From Agromyces intestinalis (GTDB lineage: Bacteria > Actinomycetota > Actinomycetes > Actinomycetales > Microbacteriaceae), in NCBI RefSeq assembly GCF_008365295.1, contig NZ_CP043505.1, forward strand, positions 992,001 through 1,056,000: a stretch of DNA of 64,000 bases. The letters are read 5' to 3'. Positions 33,031-42,319 of the stretch are shown here, in pieces. The first letter of the stretch is position 1, and the number at the start of each line of letters is the position of its first letter. The position numbers and the translations under genes are program-made. Under the pieces are notes generated by a model. The model ran no database searches, was not told where the DNA came from, and saw only the letters and a program-made list of their open reading frames with translations.

Positions 33031-33057
33031 CGTCACACGGGCGGCGGGTGGATCGTC
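33031..33057 (+). promoter_or_regulatory. ECF41-type autoregulatory promoter
   Basis: CGTCACA (33031-33037), 16 bp, CGTC (33054-33057), eight bases, ATG 33066 of the ECF41 gene itself. One -35 mismatch; -10 perfect. Autoregulation is usual for ECF41 factors. Confidence 0.7.
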
Positions 33058-33065
33058 GTATCGAC

Positions 33066-33938
33066 ATGACCGAATTCGCGGAACTCTGGGCCGAGCATCG
33101 ACGCGTCGTGCGCGACGTCGCCTACCGGGTGGTCGGCTCGGTCGCCGACGCCGAGGATGTCACGCAGGAGACCTACGTGCGACTGCTCGCGCGCGACGCC
33201 CGCGAACCGCTCGACGATCCCCGCGCGTGGCTCGTGACGGTCGCCTCGCGGCTCGCGATCGACCGGTTGCGCGCGCACGAGCACTCCCGCCGGGCGTATG
33301 TCGGACCGTGGCTGCCCGAGCCCGTGGTCGCCGACGAGCGCATCCTCCCCGAAGACCGCGTGACGCTCGACGATTCGGTGCGCATGGCTCTACTCGTGGT
33401 CCTCGAACAGCTGACACCCGCCGAGCGCACCGCGTTCCTGCTGCACGACGTCTTCGACCTCGGGTTCGATGAGATCGCCGGGATCCTCGGGGTGAGCACG
33501 GTGAGCGCTCGGCAGTCCGCGTCGCGGGCGCGCAAGCGCGTGGCCGCCCACGGCGAAGCCCGCTTCGCCGCAGATCCCGCGGTCGCGCGCCGGCTCTCGG
33601 AGCGGTTCGCGCGTGCGGCATCCGAGGGCGACCTCGACGGGCTCGTCGCGATCCTCGCCGATGACGCCCGTGGGCACTTCGACTCGGGCGGCTTCTACCC
33701 CGAGGCATCCACCGAAGTCGTCGTCGGCGCGGAGGCGATCGGTCGGCAACTGCTGAAGGCCGTCGGCGGGCGAAGCCTCGATTTCGCGGTCGCGGAGGTG
33801 AACGCCGAACCGGGCGTCATCGCGCGTCGGCACGGACGCGTCGTCTCGGTGCTCGCATTCGAGTTCGCCGGCGACCGCATCGTAGCGATCCACGGCGTCG
33901 GGAATCCGGCGAAGCTCGCGCATCTGCAGGGGCGCTGA
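33066..33938 (+). CDS. sigJ: ECF41 sigma factor with C-terminal SnoaL domain (SigJ-like), first copy
   Basis: A 290-residue sigma factor: sigma-2 region (about 8-70, DAEDVTQETYVRLL), the ECF41 linker motif WLPEP (about 80), sigma-4 (about 115-160, FDEIAGILGVSTVSARQSASR) and a fused SnoaL-like domain (about 180-290) with NPAKL near residue 280, a variant of the NPDKL motif that controls activity in this group. No anti-sigma gene is nearby, as expected. ATG 33066 is set by the promoter eight bases upstream. Unlike the second copy it pairs with a nitroreductase rather than a decarboxylase. Confidence 0.92.
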   Translation: MTEFAELWAEHRRVVRDVAYRVVGSVADAEDVTQETYVRLLARDAREPLDDPRAWLVTVASRLAIDRLRAHEHSRRAYVGPWLPEPVVADERILPEDRVTLDDSVRMALLVVLEQLTPAERTAFLLHDVFDLGFDEIAGILGVSTVSARQSASRARKRVAAHGEARFAADPAVARRLSERFARAASEGDLDGLVAILADDARGHFDSGGFYPEASTEVVVGAEAIGRQLLKAVGGRSLDFAVAEVNAEPGVIARRHGRVVSVLAFEFAGDRIVAIHGVGNPAKLAHLQGR

Positions 33939-34070
33939 GCTCGGCGCCGAATCGCCCCGCCCTTCTCCTGGACCATCTGCCACCGCGTGTGGTGTTTCAG
34001 CCGATGATGCGCTGCACCCTCATCGCCGTGAGAGAGGGCTGGATGTCACGAGCCCGCGCAACCCGGATCG

Positions 34071-35006
34071 CTAGCGGACTCCGGCAGCCGCCATCAGCTC
34101 CTCGAGCAACGGTGGGTCGGCACCCGGGCGCGAGACGGTGACCGAGGCGGCGAGTGCGCTTCGGTGGAGCAGCTCGGTCAGGCGCCCCTTCTCGAGGGAT
34201 GCGATCGCAGCACGAGCGTCGACGCCGAACGCGCCGGCGCCGAGGAGACCGTCGATGAGGGCGGCCATGAAGGTGTCACCGGCCCCGACCGTGTCGACAA
34301 CCTCGACGGCGATGGCGGGCACGCTGAGTTCGAAGCCGGGCGCGACGGCGAAGCATCCGCTCGCCCCCGAGGTGATCACCACCAGAGCCGGACCGGAGCG
34401 CGACCAGCGGCGTGCGACGTCGGCGATGTCCTCGCCGGGGTGCAGCCACACGACATCCTCGTCGCTCGCCTTGATCACATCGGCGCGCGCGATCAGCGAT
34501 CGCACCTGCCGGCGCACCGCTTCGCGGTCGTCGATGAGGCTGGGCCGGATGTTCGGGTCGTAGGTGACGAGCGCCCGATCGTGGTGGCGGTCGAGGAGGT
34601 CGGCGACGGCCGTGGCGCCCGGCTCGAGTGTCGCGGCGATGGATCCGACGTGCAGCGCATCCGCCGTCGCGACGTTCGAAGTGTCGACCGACCACTCGAG
34701 GTCGAATTCATACGTGGCGGCACCCTGCGCGTCGAGGCGCGCCAGCGCCGTGGAGGTTCGGGTTGCGGGCAGCCCGTGCACCGAGACCTCCGAGGCCGCC
34801 AGCCACGCCCGCACCGACCTGCCGTGCGGATCGTCGCCGATCGAGGTGAGCAGCCGCGGGCTTCGGCCCAAGCGACCGAGGGCCAGGGCGACGTTGGCGG
34901 GGCTGCCGCCAGGCGACTCGTCGATCGAGTCGTCGGCGCGGTGCACGATGTCGACGAGCGCCTCGCCGACGACGAGCACGTCGGGCGTCGGTGCGGACGC
35001 GTTCAT
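34071..35006 (-). CDS. PfkB-family fructokinase
   Basis: A 311-residue ribokinase-fold sugar kinase: an N-terminal GGSPANVALALGRLG sugar-binding block (residues 33-47), and the PfkB signature VDTVGAGDTFMAALIDG (about 240-256) with catalytic Asp in GAGD. In this operon it should phosphorylate fructose released by the GH32 enzymes. ATG overlaps the GH32 stop (ATGA). It is the last gene of the seven-gene operon. Confidence 0.92.
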   Translation of the reverse strand: MNASAPTPDVLVVGEALVDIVHRADDSIDESPGGSPANVALALGRLGRSPRLLTSIGDDPHGRSVRAWLAASEVSVHGLPATRTSTALARLDAQGAATYEFDLEWSVDTSNVATADALHVGSIAATLEPGATAVADLLDRHHDRALVTYDPNIRPSLIDDREAVRRQVRSLIARADVIKASDEDVVWLHPGEDIADVARRWSRSGPALVVITSGASGCFAVAPGFELSVPAIAVEVVDTVGAGDTFMAALIDGLLGAGAFGVDARAAIASLEKGRLTELLHRSALAASVTVSRPGADPPLLEELMAAAGVR

Positions 35007-36469
35007 CGGTTCGCACCATCCAACTCGAGTTCGTGACCGACCGGTGCGGGCGAACGCACGTCGGCAATGGTCGCCGCGACCGGGCCGGGCCGCTCGGTGC
35101 TGAGCGTGGCCGCGATCGGTCCGGCGCCGAGCACGACGAGGTTCGACGCCGCAGCCTCGCCGTCGTCCAGGAAGACCTCGAGCAGCGGGCCGTCGAGGCT
35201 CACCAGGATTCGAACCTGGTCGCGTCGGCCTGGCCGAACGACGCGACTCGTCGCCGGGAAGTCGGGGTGCACGGCCTCCATCGCCGCACCGCCGCGCGTC
35301 ACACTGAGCACGTCCGACGTCGGTTCGTGCGACAGCTCGACGAGGGCATCGGCATCGCCTCGCAGCGTCAACCTGACCTCTCCCGTCGCGGCAGGCTCCC
35401 ACGTCAGCTCGACCAGCGAGTGCCCGCTCAACGAGAGGTCGGCAGGCCGGTCCGCGCCGAACACGGTCGAAGACGCCGCCCCCGCGAGCAACTCCCCCAC
35501 GAACCCCACCGGCTGCTGCACGAGGCGCACCGTTCCTCCGACACTGCGCAGCGACAACCGCCGCGCCAACGACATCGCTCCTCGCCACGGCGACGAGGGG
35601 AACGCGTCGGCGTAGCGCCAGTTGCTCATCCAGCCGAGCATGACGGCCTCGCCGCCGGGCGCGCTGTCGAAGGTGACGCCGGCGTAGAAGTCGCGGCCGT
35701 GGTCGAGACGCGTCGGCTCCGAGGCATCCGTCGTGAAGTGAACGCCGTCGAAGTGCCCGACGATGTAGTGCATCGACGAGCCGTAGGGGTCGGGGTCGTC
35801 GCCGATGGGGTTCGTGCTGAGCAACAGCACCCAGCGCGCGTCTGCGGGGTCGCCGTCGACCGCGAGCGGTACGAGGTCGGGGCACTCCCAGACCACCCCG
35901 GTCGCGCCGAGCGGGCCGAACGAACTCAGATACTCCCAAGTCCGCAGGTCGCGGGACACGTAGAAGAGCACCTGCCGGTCGTCGGCCTCGACGGTGAGCA
36001 TGACGTAGCGGGTCGAGCCGTCGGCATCCGTATACCTGATGACCTTCGGGTCGCGGAACGCACGCGTGCCGCGGTCGAGCACCGGGTTCTGCGGGTCGGG
36101 CTCCCAGGTGTAGCCGCCGTCGCGACTCGTGGCCCGTGACTGCGCCTGGTGGTCGTCGTAGGCGCTCGTGTAGAAGGCCGTGAGCACGTGCTCAGCAGAG
36201 CCAGCAGGCCCGGCAACGACCGATCCCGAGAACACCTGCTCCCCCGGCCGGTACCGCAGCGCCACGTCATGCTCGGTCCACCGCCGCAGGTCGGCGCTCG
36301 TCGCGTGGCCCCAGCTCATGTTGCCCCAGTCGGCGCCCTCGGGGTTGTACTGGAAGTAGAGGTGCCAGAGGCCGCGGTCGTAGACGAGCCCGTTGGGGTC
36401 GTTCATCCAGTTGCGCTGGGGCGTGAAGTGGAATCGGGGTCGCGGCACCTGGCCGTTCGTGTCGTGCAC
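35003..36469 (-). CDS. Glycoside hydrolase family 32 (levanase/sucrase type), cytoplasmic
   Basis: A 488-residue GH32 enzyme that cuts beta-fructosidic bonds. The nucleophile motif WMNDPNG (about 21-27), FRDPKV (about 138-143, RDP stabilises the transition state) and acid/base ECPDL (about 190) are all present, followed by a C-terminal beta-sandwich. There is no signal peptide, so substrates are probably imported sucrose or short fructans. The GTG at 36469 is preceded by GGGAG and by the LacI gene stop 23 bases upstream. Confidence 0.93.
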   Translation of the reverse strand: MHDTNGQVPRPRFHFTPQRNWMNDPNGLVYDRGLWHLYFQYNPEGADWGNMSWGHATSADLRRWTEHDVALRYRPGEQVFSGSVVAGPAGSAEHVLTAFYTSAYDDHQAQSRATSRDGGYTWEPDPQNPVLDRGTRAFRDPKVIRYTDADGSTRYVMLTVEADDRQVLFYVSRDLRTWEYLSSFGPLGATGVVWECPDLVPLAVDGDPADARWVLLLSTNPIGDDPDPYGSSMHYIVGHFDGVHFTTDASEPTRLDHGRDFYAGVTFDSAPGGEAVMLGWMSNWRYADAFPSSPWRGAMSLARRLSLRSVGGTVRLVQQPVGFVGELLAGAASSTVFGADRPADLSLSGHSLVELTWEPAATGEVRLTLRGDADALVELSHEPTSDVLSVTRGGAAMEAVHPDFPATSRVVRPGRRDQVRILVSLDGPLLEVFLDDGEAAASNLVVLGAGPIAATLSTERPGPVAATIADVRSPAPVGHELELDGANR

Positions 36470-36492
36470 GTCGTCTCCCAGTCGAAGAGAAG

Positions 36493-37512
36493 TCAGATCG
36501 AATGCCGCAGCACCGGCGGGCACGCGATGAGCTGGGGGCCCGATTCGGGGGCGGGCTCGAGGCCGAGCAGCAGCCGCACGCCCGCGGCGCCGAGCTCGTA
36601 GTGCGGCAGCGCGACGGTCGAGAGCGTCGGGCGCAGGTGCGCGGCGATGACGTCTTGGTTGTCGAAGCCCATCACCGCGATGTCTTCGGGAATGCGCAGG
36701 CCGTGCTCGCGCAGCCCGTCGTAGAGACCCATCGCGACGCGGTCGTTGTGGCAGAACACGGCCGTCGCCTTCGATTCGAGCAGAGCGGATGTCGCGGCGT
36801 AGCCGCCCTCCTGCTCGGGCGCGGCCGGGAACACGAGCGACTCGTCGAACTCGATGCCAGCGGCCTCGAGCGCGGAGCGATACCCCGCGAGACGCCCGGT
36901 CTGCGCGGGCGACGGCGTGGTCGTGTTGATGAACGCGATGCGGCGGTGGCCGGCGGCGAGCAGCTCTTCGGTCGCGGTGCGGCCGCCCTGCTCCTCGTCG
37001 GGCACGACGGCGGGCAGCACGTTGCCCGCGGCGAAGCAGTCGACGAGCACGGTGTCGGTCTGGTGCAGCGCCTCGGGCACCTGGATCTCGCGGTGGTACC
37101 AGGTCGAGTAGAGGATGCCGTGCACCTGGTGCTCGAGCATCATCGCGATGGCCTCGTTCTCGGCGGCCTCGTTGCCGTCGGTGTTCGCGACGAGCAGCAC
37201 GTAGCCGTGTTTCCACGCCTCGTCTTGCGCGCCGTGGATGATCTGGCCGGCGAACGGGGTCGTGGCGATCGCGTCGGCGACGAGGCCGATGAACCGCGAC
37301 GTGCCCTGCGAGAGCGTCTTCGCGAGCGCGTTCGGTCGGTAGCCGAGCTCGATCACGGCCTCCTGCACCCGTCGCCGGGCGTCGTCGCCGATGCGGGCGC
37401 CGGCCTTGTCGTTCACGACATGCGACACCGTCGCCACCGAGACACCGGCGACCTTCGCGACATCCCGCATCGTGACCGGCGACCCGTTCCGGCCGTGCTC
37501 CGAGGTGCTCAT
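36493..37512 (-). CDS. LacI-family repressor of the fructan operon
   Basis: A 339-residue regulator: an N-terminal helix-turn-helix (MRDVAKVAGVSVATVSHVVN, about 15-34), hinge helix NALAKTLS, and a periplasmic-binding-protein-like sensor domain. It lies within the operon it most likely controls, with ATGA overlap to the permease gene. Candidate operators sit upstream of the first GH32 gene (42320-42379). The inducer is probably sucrose, a fructo-oligosaccharide or fructose. Confidence 0.92.
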   Translation of the reverse strand: MSTSEHGRNGSPVTMRDVAKVAGVSVATVSHVVNDKAGARIGDDARRRVQEAVIELGYRPNALAKTLSQGTSRFIGLVADAIATTPFAGQIIHGAQDEAWKHGYVLLVANTDGNEAAENEAIAMMLEHQVHGILYSTWYHREIQVPEALHQTDTVLVDCFAAGNVLPAVVPDEEQGGRTATEELLAAGHRRIAFINTTTPSPAQTGRLAGYRSALEAAGIEFDESLVFPAAPEQEGGYAATSALLESKATAVFCHNDRVAMGLYDGLREHGLRIPEDIAVMGFDNQDVIAAHLRPTLSTVALPHYELGAAGVRLLLGLEPAPESGPQLIACPPVLRHSI

Positions 37513-38441
37513 CCCTTGGTTGCTCCACTCTCGAGACCGTTGATCATCGCCTTGTTCAAGGCGAGGAAGACCAGGAGCAGCGGCGTCACCGTCACGCAGA
37601 CGGCGGCGAAGGTCGCCGTCCAGTCGGTGTTACCCATCGCTCCGATGTAGTTCTGCAGCCCGAGCGGGATCGTCTTGAGCCCGTCGGACAGCACGAAGGT
37701 GTTCGCGAAGATGAAGTCGTTCCAGATGAAGATGCTGTTCACGAGCACCACCGTGATGATCGTATTGGCCGAGAGCGGGAACGTGATCTGGCCGAAGATG
37801 CGGTACGGGCCGGCGCCGTCGATCGACGCGGCCTCGTACATCTCGCGCGGGATGTACTCGTAGAACGACGAGAACAGGTAGATCGACATCGGCAGCGCGA
37901 ACGCCGCGAGCGGCACGATCATCGACAGGTGCGTGTCGAGCAGCCCGACCTGCGAGTAGTCGATGAAGAGCGGCACGAGCGCGATCTGCACCGGCACGAT
38001 GATGCCGAGCAGGAACAGCGCCTTCACGAGGCCGCTGAACCGGAACCCGAGCACCTCGAGCGCGTAGGCGGCCATCATGCCCGCGACGACGATGAAGACG
38101 CTCGAGCCGAGTGTGACGATGAGGCTGTTGACGATGTTCAGCCCGAGGTTGCCGGTGGCGAACGCGCGGGAGTAGTTGTCGAGCGTCCACTCGCCGGGCA
38201 GGGCGAACGGATTGCCGCCGGCGAAGTCCGCCGCCGTGCGGAAGCTCGTGAGGAACAGCCACACGAGCGGGTACACCTGCACGATCACGATCAGCACGAT
38301 CGTCACGGTCAGGATGGTCCGCTGCACGCGAAGCCTCGGCGAGAGCGAGCGGATGCGTCGCCCTGCGGGTCTGATCGGTCGCGGCGCCTGCGGCGCGGGC
38401 TGTGCGGGCGACGCGGCCGGCGTGAGCACGGGGGCGGTCAT
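37509..38441 (-). CDS. ABC sugar transporter permease (MalG-like)
   Basis: A 310-residue inner-membrane permease with about six helices after a proline-rich N terminus. The EAA loop EAASIDGAGPYRIFGQITFPL (first part EAASIDGAG, about 205) contacts the ATPase. No ATPase gene lies in the operon, so it should share a general MsiK/UgpC-like ATPase, as usual in actinobacteria. It overlaps both neighbours by 4 bp. Confidence 0.93.
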   Translation of the reverse strand: MTAPVLTPAASPAQPAPQAPRPIRPAGRRIRSLSPRLRVQRTILTVTIVLIVIVQVYPLVWLFLTSFRTAADFAGGNPFALPGEWTLDNYSRAFATGNLGLNIVNSLIVTLGSSVFIVVAGMMAAYALEVLGFRFSGLVKALFLLGIIVPVQIALVPLFIDYSQVGLLDTHLSMIVPLAAFALPMSIYLFSSFYEYIPREMYEAASIDGAGPYRIFGQITFPLSANTIITVVLVNSIFIWNDFIFANTFVLSDGLKTIPLGLQNYIGAMGNTDWTATFAAVCVTVTPLLLVFLALNKAMINGLESGATKG

Positions 38442-39397
38442 GAGTCATCCCTTCGGCGAAGGAGCAGGAAGATGAGGCCGACCGCGACGAGGCACTCGAC
38501 GACGATGAAGACCGAGATCGCGCTGGCGTAGCCGTAGTCGGTGTGCACGAACGCGGTCTTGTACATGTAGGTCGTGAGCAGCTCGGAGGCCTGCCCGGGC
38601 CCGCCATTGGTGAGCAGGTACGGGATGTCGAAGCCGCGCAGGGCGAACGTCGTCGCCATGATCGTGGTCGTGATCCAGACCGGCCGGATGTACGGGAAGC
38701 GGATGCGCCAGAACACCTGCCACCACGAGGCGCCGTCGAGGCGAGCGGCCTCTTCGAGTTCTTTGGGCACGGCGATGAGGGCGGCGTAGATGATGAGCAT
38801 GTAGAGGCCGGTGAAGCGCCAGCCCTCGGGAATCGACACGGCGGCCAGCACCGTGTTCACGTCGGAGAGCCAGGCGTGCTGCAGGTTCTCGAGCCCGACC
38901 CACGCGAGGATCTGGTTGAGCAGGCCCACCGGTTCGAGCGAGTAGATGCGCTGGAACAGGATCGCGATCGCGACCGTCGAGATGACGGCCGGCAGCAGGT
39001 ACACCGTCTTCACGAGCTCGCGTGCCCTCGGAAGCGCGGTGAGCAGGCCGGCGACGACCAGCGCGCCGCCGAGCTGGAGCACGAGGCAGATCGCGAGGTA
39101 GCCGAGGGCGTTGCCGAACGCCGTCCAGAAGACGTCGTCGCGGGTGAACATCTTGACGTAGTTGTCGAACCCGACGAAGACCATGTCGGTGATGCCGTCC
39201 CAGCGGAACACGCTGAGGAAGAGCGACTGGATGATCGGCAGCAGCACCGCCACGCCGTAGAGCAGGAGCGGTGGAACGAGGAACACCAGCACCGACAGCC
39301 CCGACCGACGCGGGAGCATCGAAGTCGACATCGGGCGCCGCCGCCGGGGCGGGCGCGGCTGGGCCGCCCCCACCCCGACTGTTGCCGTCTCAGCCAC
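38438..39397 (-). CDS. ABC sugar transporter permease (MalF-like)
   Basis: A 319-residue permease with six helices and the EAA loop EEAARLDGASWWQVFWRI. GTG 39397 is chosen: it overlaps the stop of the binding-protein gene by eight bases and has GGAG seven bases upstream. A start at 39421 is possible but would extend deeper into the upstream gene. It forms the heterodimer channel with the MalG-like permease. Confidence 0.9.
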   Translation of the reverse strand: MAETATVGVGAAQPRPPRRRRPMSTSMLPRRSGLSVLVFLVPPLLLYGVAVLLPIIQSLFLSVFRWDGITDMVFVGFDNYVKMFTRDDVFWTAFGNALGYLAICLVLQLGGALVVAGLLTALPRARELVKTVYLLPAVISTVAIAILFQRIYSLEPVGLLNQILAWVGLENLQHAWLSDVNTVLAAVSIPEGWRFTGLYMLIIYAALIAVPKELEEAARLDGASWWQVFWRIRFPYIRPVWITTTIMATTFALRGFDIPYLLTNGGPGQASELLTTYMYKTAFVHTDYGYASAISVFIVVECLVAVGLIFLLLRRRDDS

Positions 39398-40736
39398 GGT
39401 TGTTCTCCGAGAGGGCCGCATCCATCGTCTGGATGAACTCGTCGGGCGTGATGTCGCCCTGCACCAGGAGTGTCAGCTCCTGCTGGAGGCGGGTGTTGGT
39501 CGCGGGGTCCAGCTGCGTGTCCCACGGCATCGCGATGCGCGGGCCGACCTCGTTCGCCTGCTCGACCGCACGGGTGTACAGCTCGGTCGCGTTGGCGGGA
39601 ATGGTCGTTTCGACATTGGTCGTCGGCGAGAGCGCGCCGGTTGCCGCGTAGACCTCGGGGTAGCGCTCGAGGGCGAACGCGAGGAAGTCGCGCACGAGCG
39701 GGTCGTAGGTCTGCGCGTTCACGGCCATGCCGATGCCCGACGGCGTCACGAACTCGTTGTCATTCGTGACCGCGCCGTCGATGGTCGGCAGTGTGAAGTA
39801 GTCGACGTCGTCGCGCACGGCCGGGTCCAGCGCATCCGTGGCGAGGTTGCCGAGCTCCCACGTGCCGATGTTGTAGACGGCTGCGTTGCCCGACGTGAAG
39901 AGCGCCTGGGCGTCGGCGTACCCGGTCGACGAGAAGCCCTTCTGGAAGCATCCGCTCTGTCCGAGCTCGTACAGCCAATCGGCCGCCGCCTTGCCGGCGG
40001 GGTCGGCGAACGACGCGTCGCCGTTCTTGAGCTGCTGCACGTACTCGGGGCCGGCCAGGCGGAACGGGTAGTAGGCCATGTACCGCTCGAGCGGCCACTG
40101 GTCCTGCCCGTCGAGCGCGATGGGCGTGATGCCCTTCGCCCGCAGCGCCTCGCACATCGCCGGGAAGTCGTCGAGCGTGGCGGGCACCTCGACGCCCGCG
40201 TCGGCAAGCAGTGCCGTGTTGTACCAGAAGAACTCGAGCTGGAACTCGAACGGCACCATGTACAGCGAGCCGTCGTCGAAACGCTGGTAGTTCAGCGCCG
40301 CTTCACGGTACTCGTCGGCGAGGCCCAGGTCGTCGAGCAGCAGGTCGACGTCGACCATCTGCCCCGACGTCGCGAGCTTCTGCGCGAAGGGCGTGGCATC
40401 CGTGTCGAAGAGCTCGGGCAGCTTCTTGGCGGCCGCGAGCGTCTCGTACTTCTGGATGTACGACGGCCGGTCGGGCGTCGTGATGAGGTTGAGCGAGAAG
40501 CCGGGGTGCTCGGCCGCGTACTCGTCGGCGATCTGCTCCATCGCCGTGATGACGCCGCCGTCGGCCGGTCGCGAGAGCAGCCACGAGATCTCGCGGGGCA
40601 CGATCTCGCCCTCGGGGTCGCCATCGGTCGGGTCGGCACTGCTCGCCGCGCCGGCGCAGCCCGTGAGCACGAGGGCTGCGGCGGCTGCGGTCGCGGCAGC
40701 GGCGAGGAACGCTCGTCTGCGCTTCGTGATGGACAT
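39390..40736 (-). CDS. ABC sugar-binding lipoprotein
   Basis: A 448-residue extracellular solute-binding protein of family 1. Signal peptide with twin basic start (ITKRRRAFLAAAATAAAAAL) and lipobox LTGC at about residue 26. A charged linker follows, then two lobes. It captures the sugar for the two downstream permeases. AAAGGAGA lies ahead of the ATG. Context suggests sucrose, levan or inulin oligosaccharides. Confidence 0.93.
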   Translation of the reverse strand: MSITKRRRAFLAAAATAAAAALVLTGCAGAASSADPTDGDPEGEIVPREISWLLSRPADGGVITAMEQIADEYAAEHPGFSLNLITTPDRPSYIQKYETLAAAKKLPELFDTDATPFAQKLATSGQMVDVDLLLDDLGLADEYREAALNYQRFDDGSLYMVPFEFQLEFFWYNTALLADAGVEVPATLDDFPAMCEALRAKGITPIALDGQDQWPLERYMAYYPFRLAGPEYVQQLKNGDASFADPAGKAAADWLYELGQSGCFQKGFSSTGYADAQALFTSGNAAVYNIGTWELGNLATDALDPAVRDDVDYFTLPTIDGAVTNDNEFVTPSGIGMAVNAQTYDPLVRDFLAFALERYPEVYAATGALSPTTNVETTIPANATELYTRAVEQANEVGPRIAMPWDTQLDPATNTRLQQELTLLVQGDITPDEFIQTMDAALSENNRG

Positions 40737-40789
40737 GGTCGGAATCTCCTTTGATCGATGTACAGCGTGCAGTGCGGGTGGAGGACAGG

Positions 40790-42307
40790 TCAGGTGCTCG
40801 AGCCGACGAGGTCGTCGGCGATATCGAACGCGGATGCCTCGCGCTCACCCGCATCGGCGGGCCCGTCGGGCTCGTCGCGGGCGAAGAGGGAGAACTCGGA
40901 GACGGTGGCGGCGCCCTCGCCGACGAAGACGCCGACCCTTCCGCTCGGTCGGTCGTAGAGTCGCGTGCTCAGCACCGTGGCGTCGTCGACGGTCGCGACG
41001 CAGAGGTCGCCGACGACGATCAGTTCGATCTCGTGCTCGCCGGCGTCGAGTCGGCAGGGTCGTTCGAGTTCGACGGCGAACGGCACATCGCCCGAGATCT
41101 GCCACTGCTCGGTACCGGTGGAGCGCCGGGGCCAGCGATCGAAGACGAGACGCCCGCGTTTCGGCTCGAGCCGCAGGACGTAGCCTTCGTCGCCGTCGGC
41201 ACTCGCCCGCAGGAGCACGCCGGCTTCGGTGGTGCCCTCGGCGATGTCGAAGCGTACGCGCAGGCGGAACGACGACGGCGCGTCGTCGGTGGTCAGTGCG
41301 TCGCGGTAGCCGTCGGGCGCCGCGAGCACGGTGCCGCTCGCAATCGCCGCATCCGTTCGCGCGAAGCCGGGTCGTGTGAACGTCTCGCGGAGCTCTTCGG
41401 CCGGGTGGAAGGCGAGGGTGCCGTCGTCGCGCTGCTCGGCCTCGACCACCGACATCGTGCCGGCCCACTGCCAGGCGCCGTCGTCGGTCGCGCCCTCGCG
41501 CGAGGCGATCCAGCCGAAGAACAGTCGGCGCCCGTCGCGCTCCGCCGACTTCGCGGCGTAGAACGCACGACCGTCGATGGTGTCGTGCTCCGGCGCGATC
41601 CACGGGCCGTGCAGACTGTGCGACATCCGGTACCGCGTCGTGAAGGCATCGCTGAACTCGGAGTAGACGAGGTACCACCAGTCGCCCCACTGGAACACCT
41701 CGGGGCACTCGTGCGCGACGTAGCGGCGCGGGTCCCAGAACGGAGCCGCCGGCTCCCAGTGCTCGAGGTCGGTCGAGGTGCACTGCGCGATGACGCCGCG
41801 ACGCCGAACGGGGCCGTCGGCGTGGCGCGCCGTGATGAGCATGCGCCAGAGTCGAGCCTCCTCGTCCCAGAACACGAACGGGTCGCGCCAGTCGGCGGTC
41901 TCGTATCCGGCCGTGGCTCCGAAGGTGTCTGCAGGATGGCGCTGCCACGTCGCCATCCCGTCGATGCTCGTCGCGTGCATGACGACCTGCAGCGCGAGCC
42001 CGTCGTCGCCGGTCTTCGCGGGGTTCTGCCCCGTGTAGAACGCGTGGTGGGTGCCGTCGCTCGCGAGCACGATGCTGCCGGTGTAGACGTTGAAGTCGTC
42101 GGCCGCAGCCCCGCCCGATGCGATGGCCTCGCCGGCCTCGGTGAAGTCGACCAGATTCTCGGTGACAACCCGGTGCCACGGCATGCCGTCCTTCGGCGTG
42201 CGACGCGTCTCGTGCAGGTAGAAGAGGTGGAACGCGCCGCCCTCCTGCCACGGGATGACGTCGCCGATCCACGCGCTGTTCGGCTGGTAAAACCCTCGCT
42301 GGTTCAT
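40790..42307 (-). CDS. Glycoside hydrolase family 32, second member
   Basis: A 505-residue GH32-type enzyme. The canonical WMNDPNG start is replaced by YQPNSAWIGDVIPW, so the nucleophile Asp would be in WIGD; WRDPFVF and HECPEVFQW supply the RDP and EC motifs. A C-terminal beta-sandwich follows. This divergence resembles GH32 members acting on unusual fructosides. ATG 42307 has AAGG five bases upstream; GTG 42313 is the alternative. It is first in the operon, 53 bp before the binding protein. The LacI-type repeats lie just upstream. Confidence 0.87.
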   Translation of the reverse strand: MNQRGFYQPNSAWIGDVIPWQEGGAFHLFYLHETRRTPKDGMPWHRVVTENLVDFTEAGEAIASGGAAADDFNVYTGSIVLASDGTHHAFYTGQNPAKTGDDGLALQVVMHATSIDGMATWQRHPADTFGATAGYETADWRDPFVFWDEEARLWRMLITARHADGPVRRRGVIAQCTSTDLEHWEPAAPFWDPRRYVAHECPEVFQWGDWWYLVYSEFSDAFTTRYRMSHSLHGPWIAPEHDTIDGRAFYAAKSAERDGRRLFFGWIASREGATDDGAWQWAGTMSVVEAEQRDDGTLAFHPAEELRETFTRPGFARTDAAIASGTVLAAPDGYRDALTTDDAPSSFRLRVRFDIAEGTTEAGVLLRASADGDEGYVLRLEPKRGRLVFDRWPRRSTGTEQWQISGDVPFAVELERPCRLDAGEHEIELIVVGDLCVATVDDATVLSTRLYDRPSGRVGVFVGEGAATVSEFSLFARDEPDGPADAGEREASAFDIADDLVGSST

Positions 42308-42319
42308 CGTCACCTTCGG

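Noticed and set aside
35003-37528. Single long minus-strand frame covering LacI and GH32 as a fusion
   Set aside because: The 5' part is out of phase with the LacI helix-turn-helix frame and is Arg-rich; the GH32 family start and GGGAG site place the true start at 36469.
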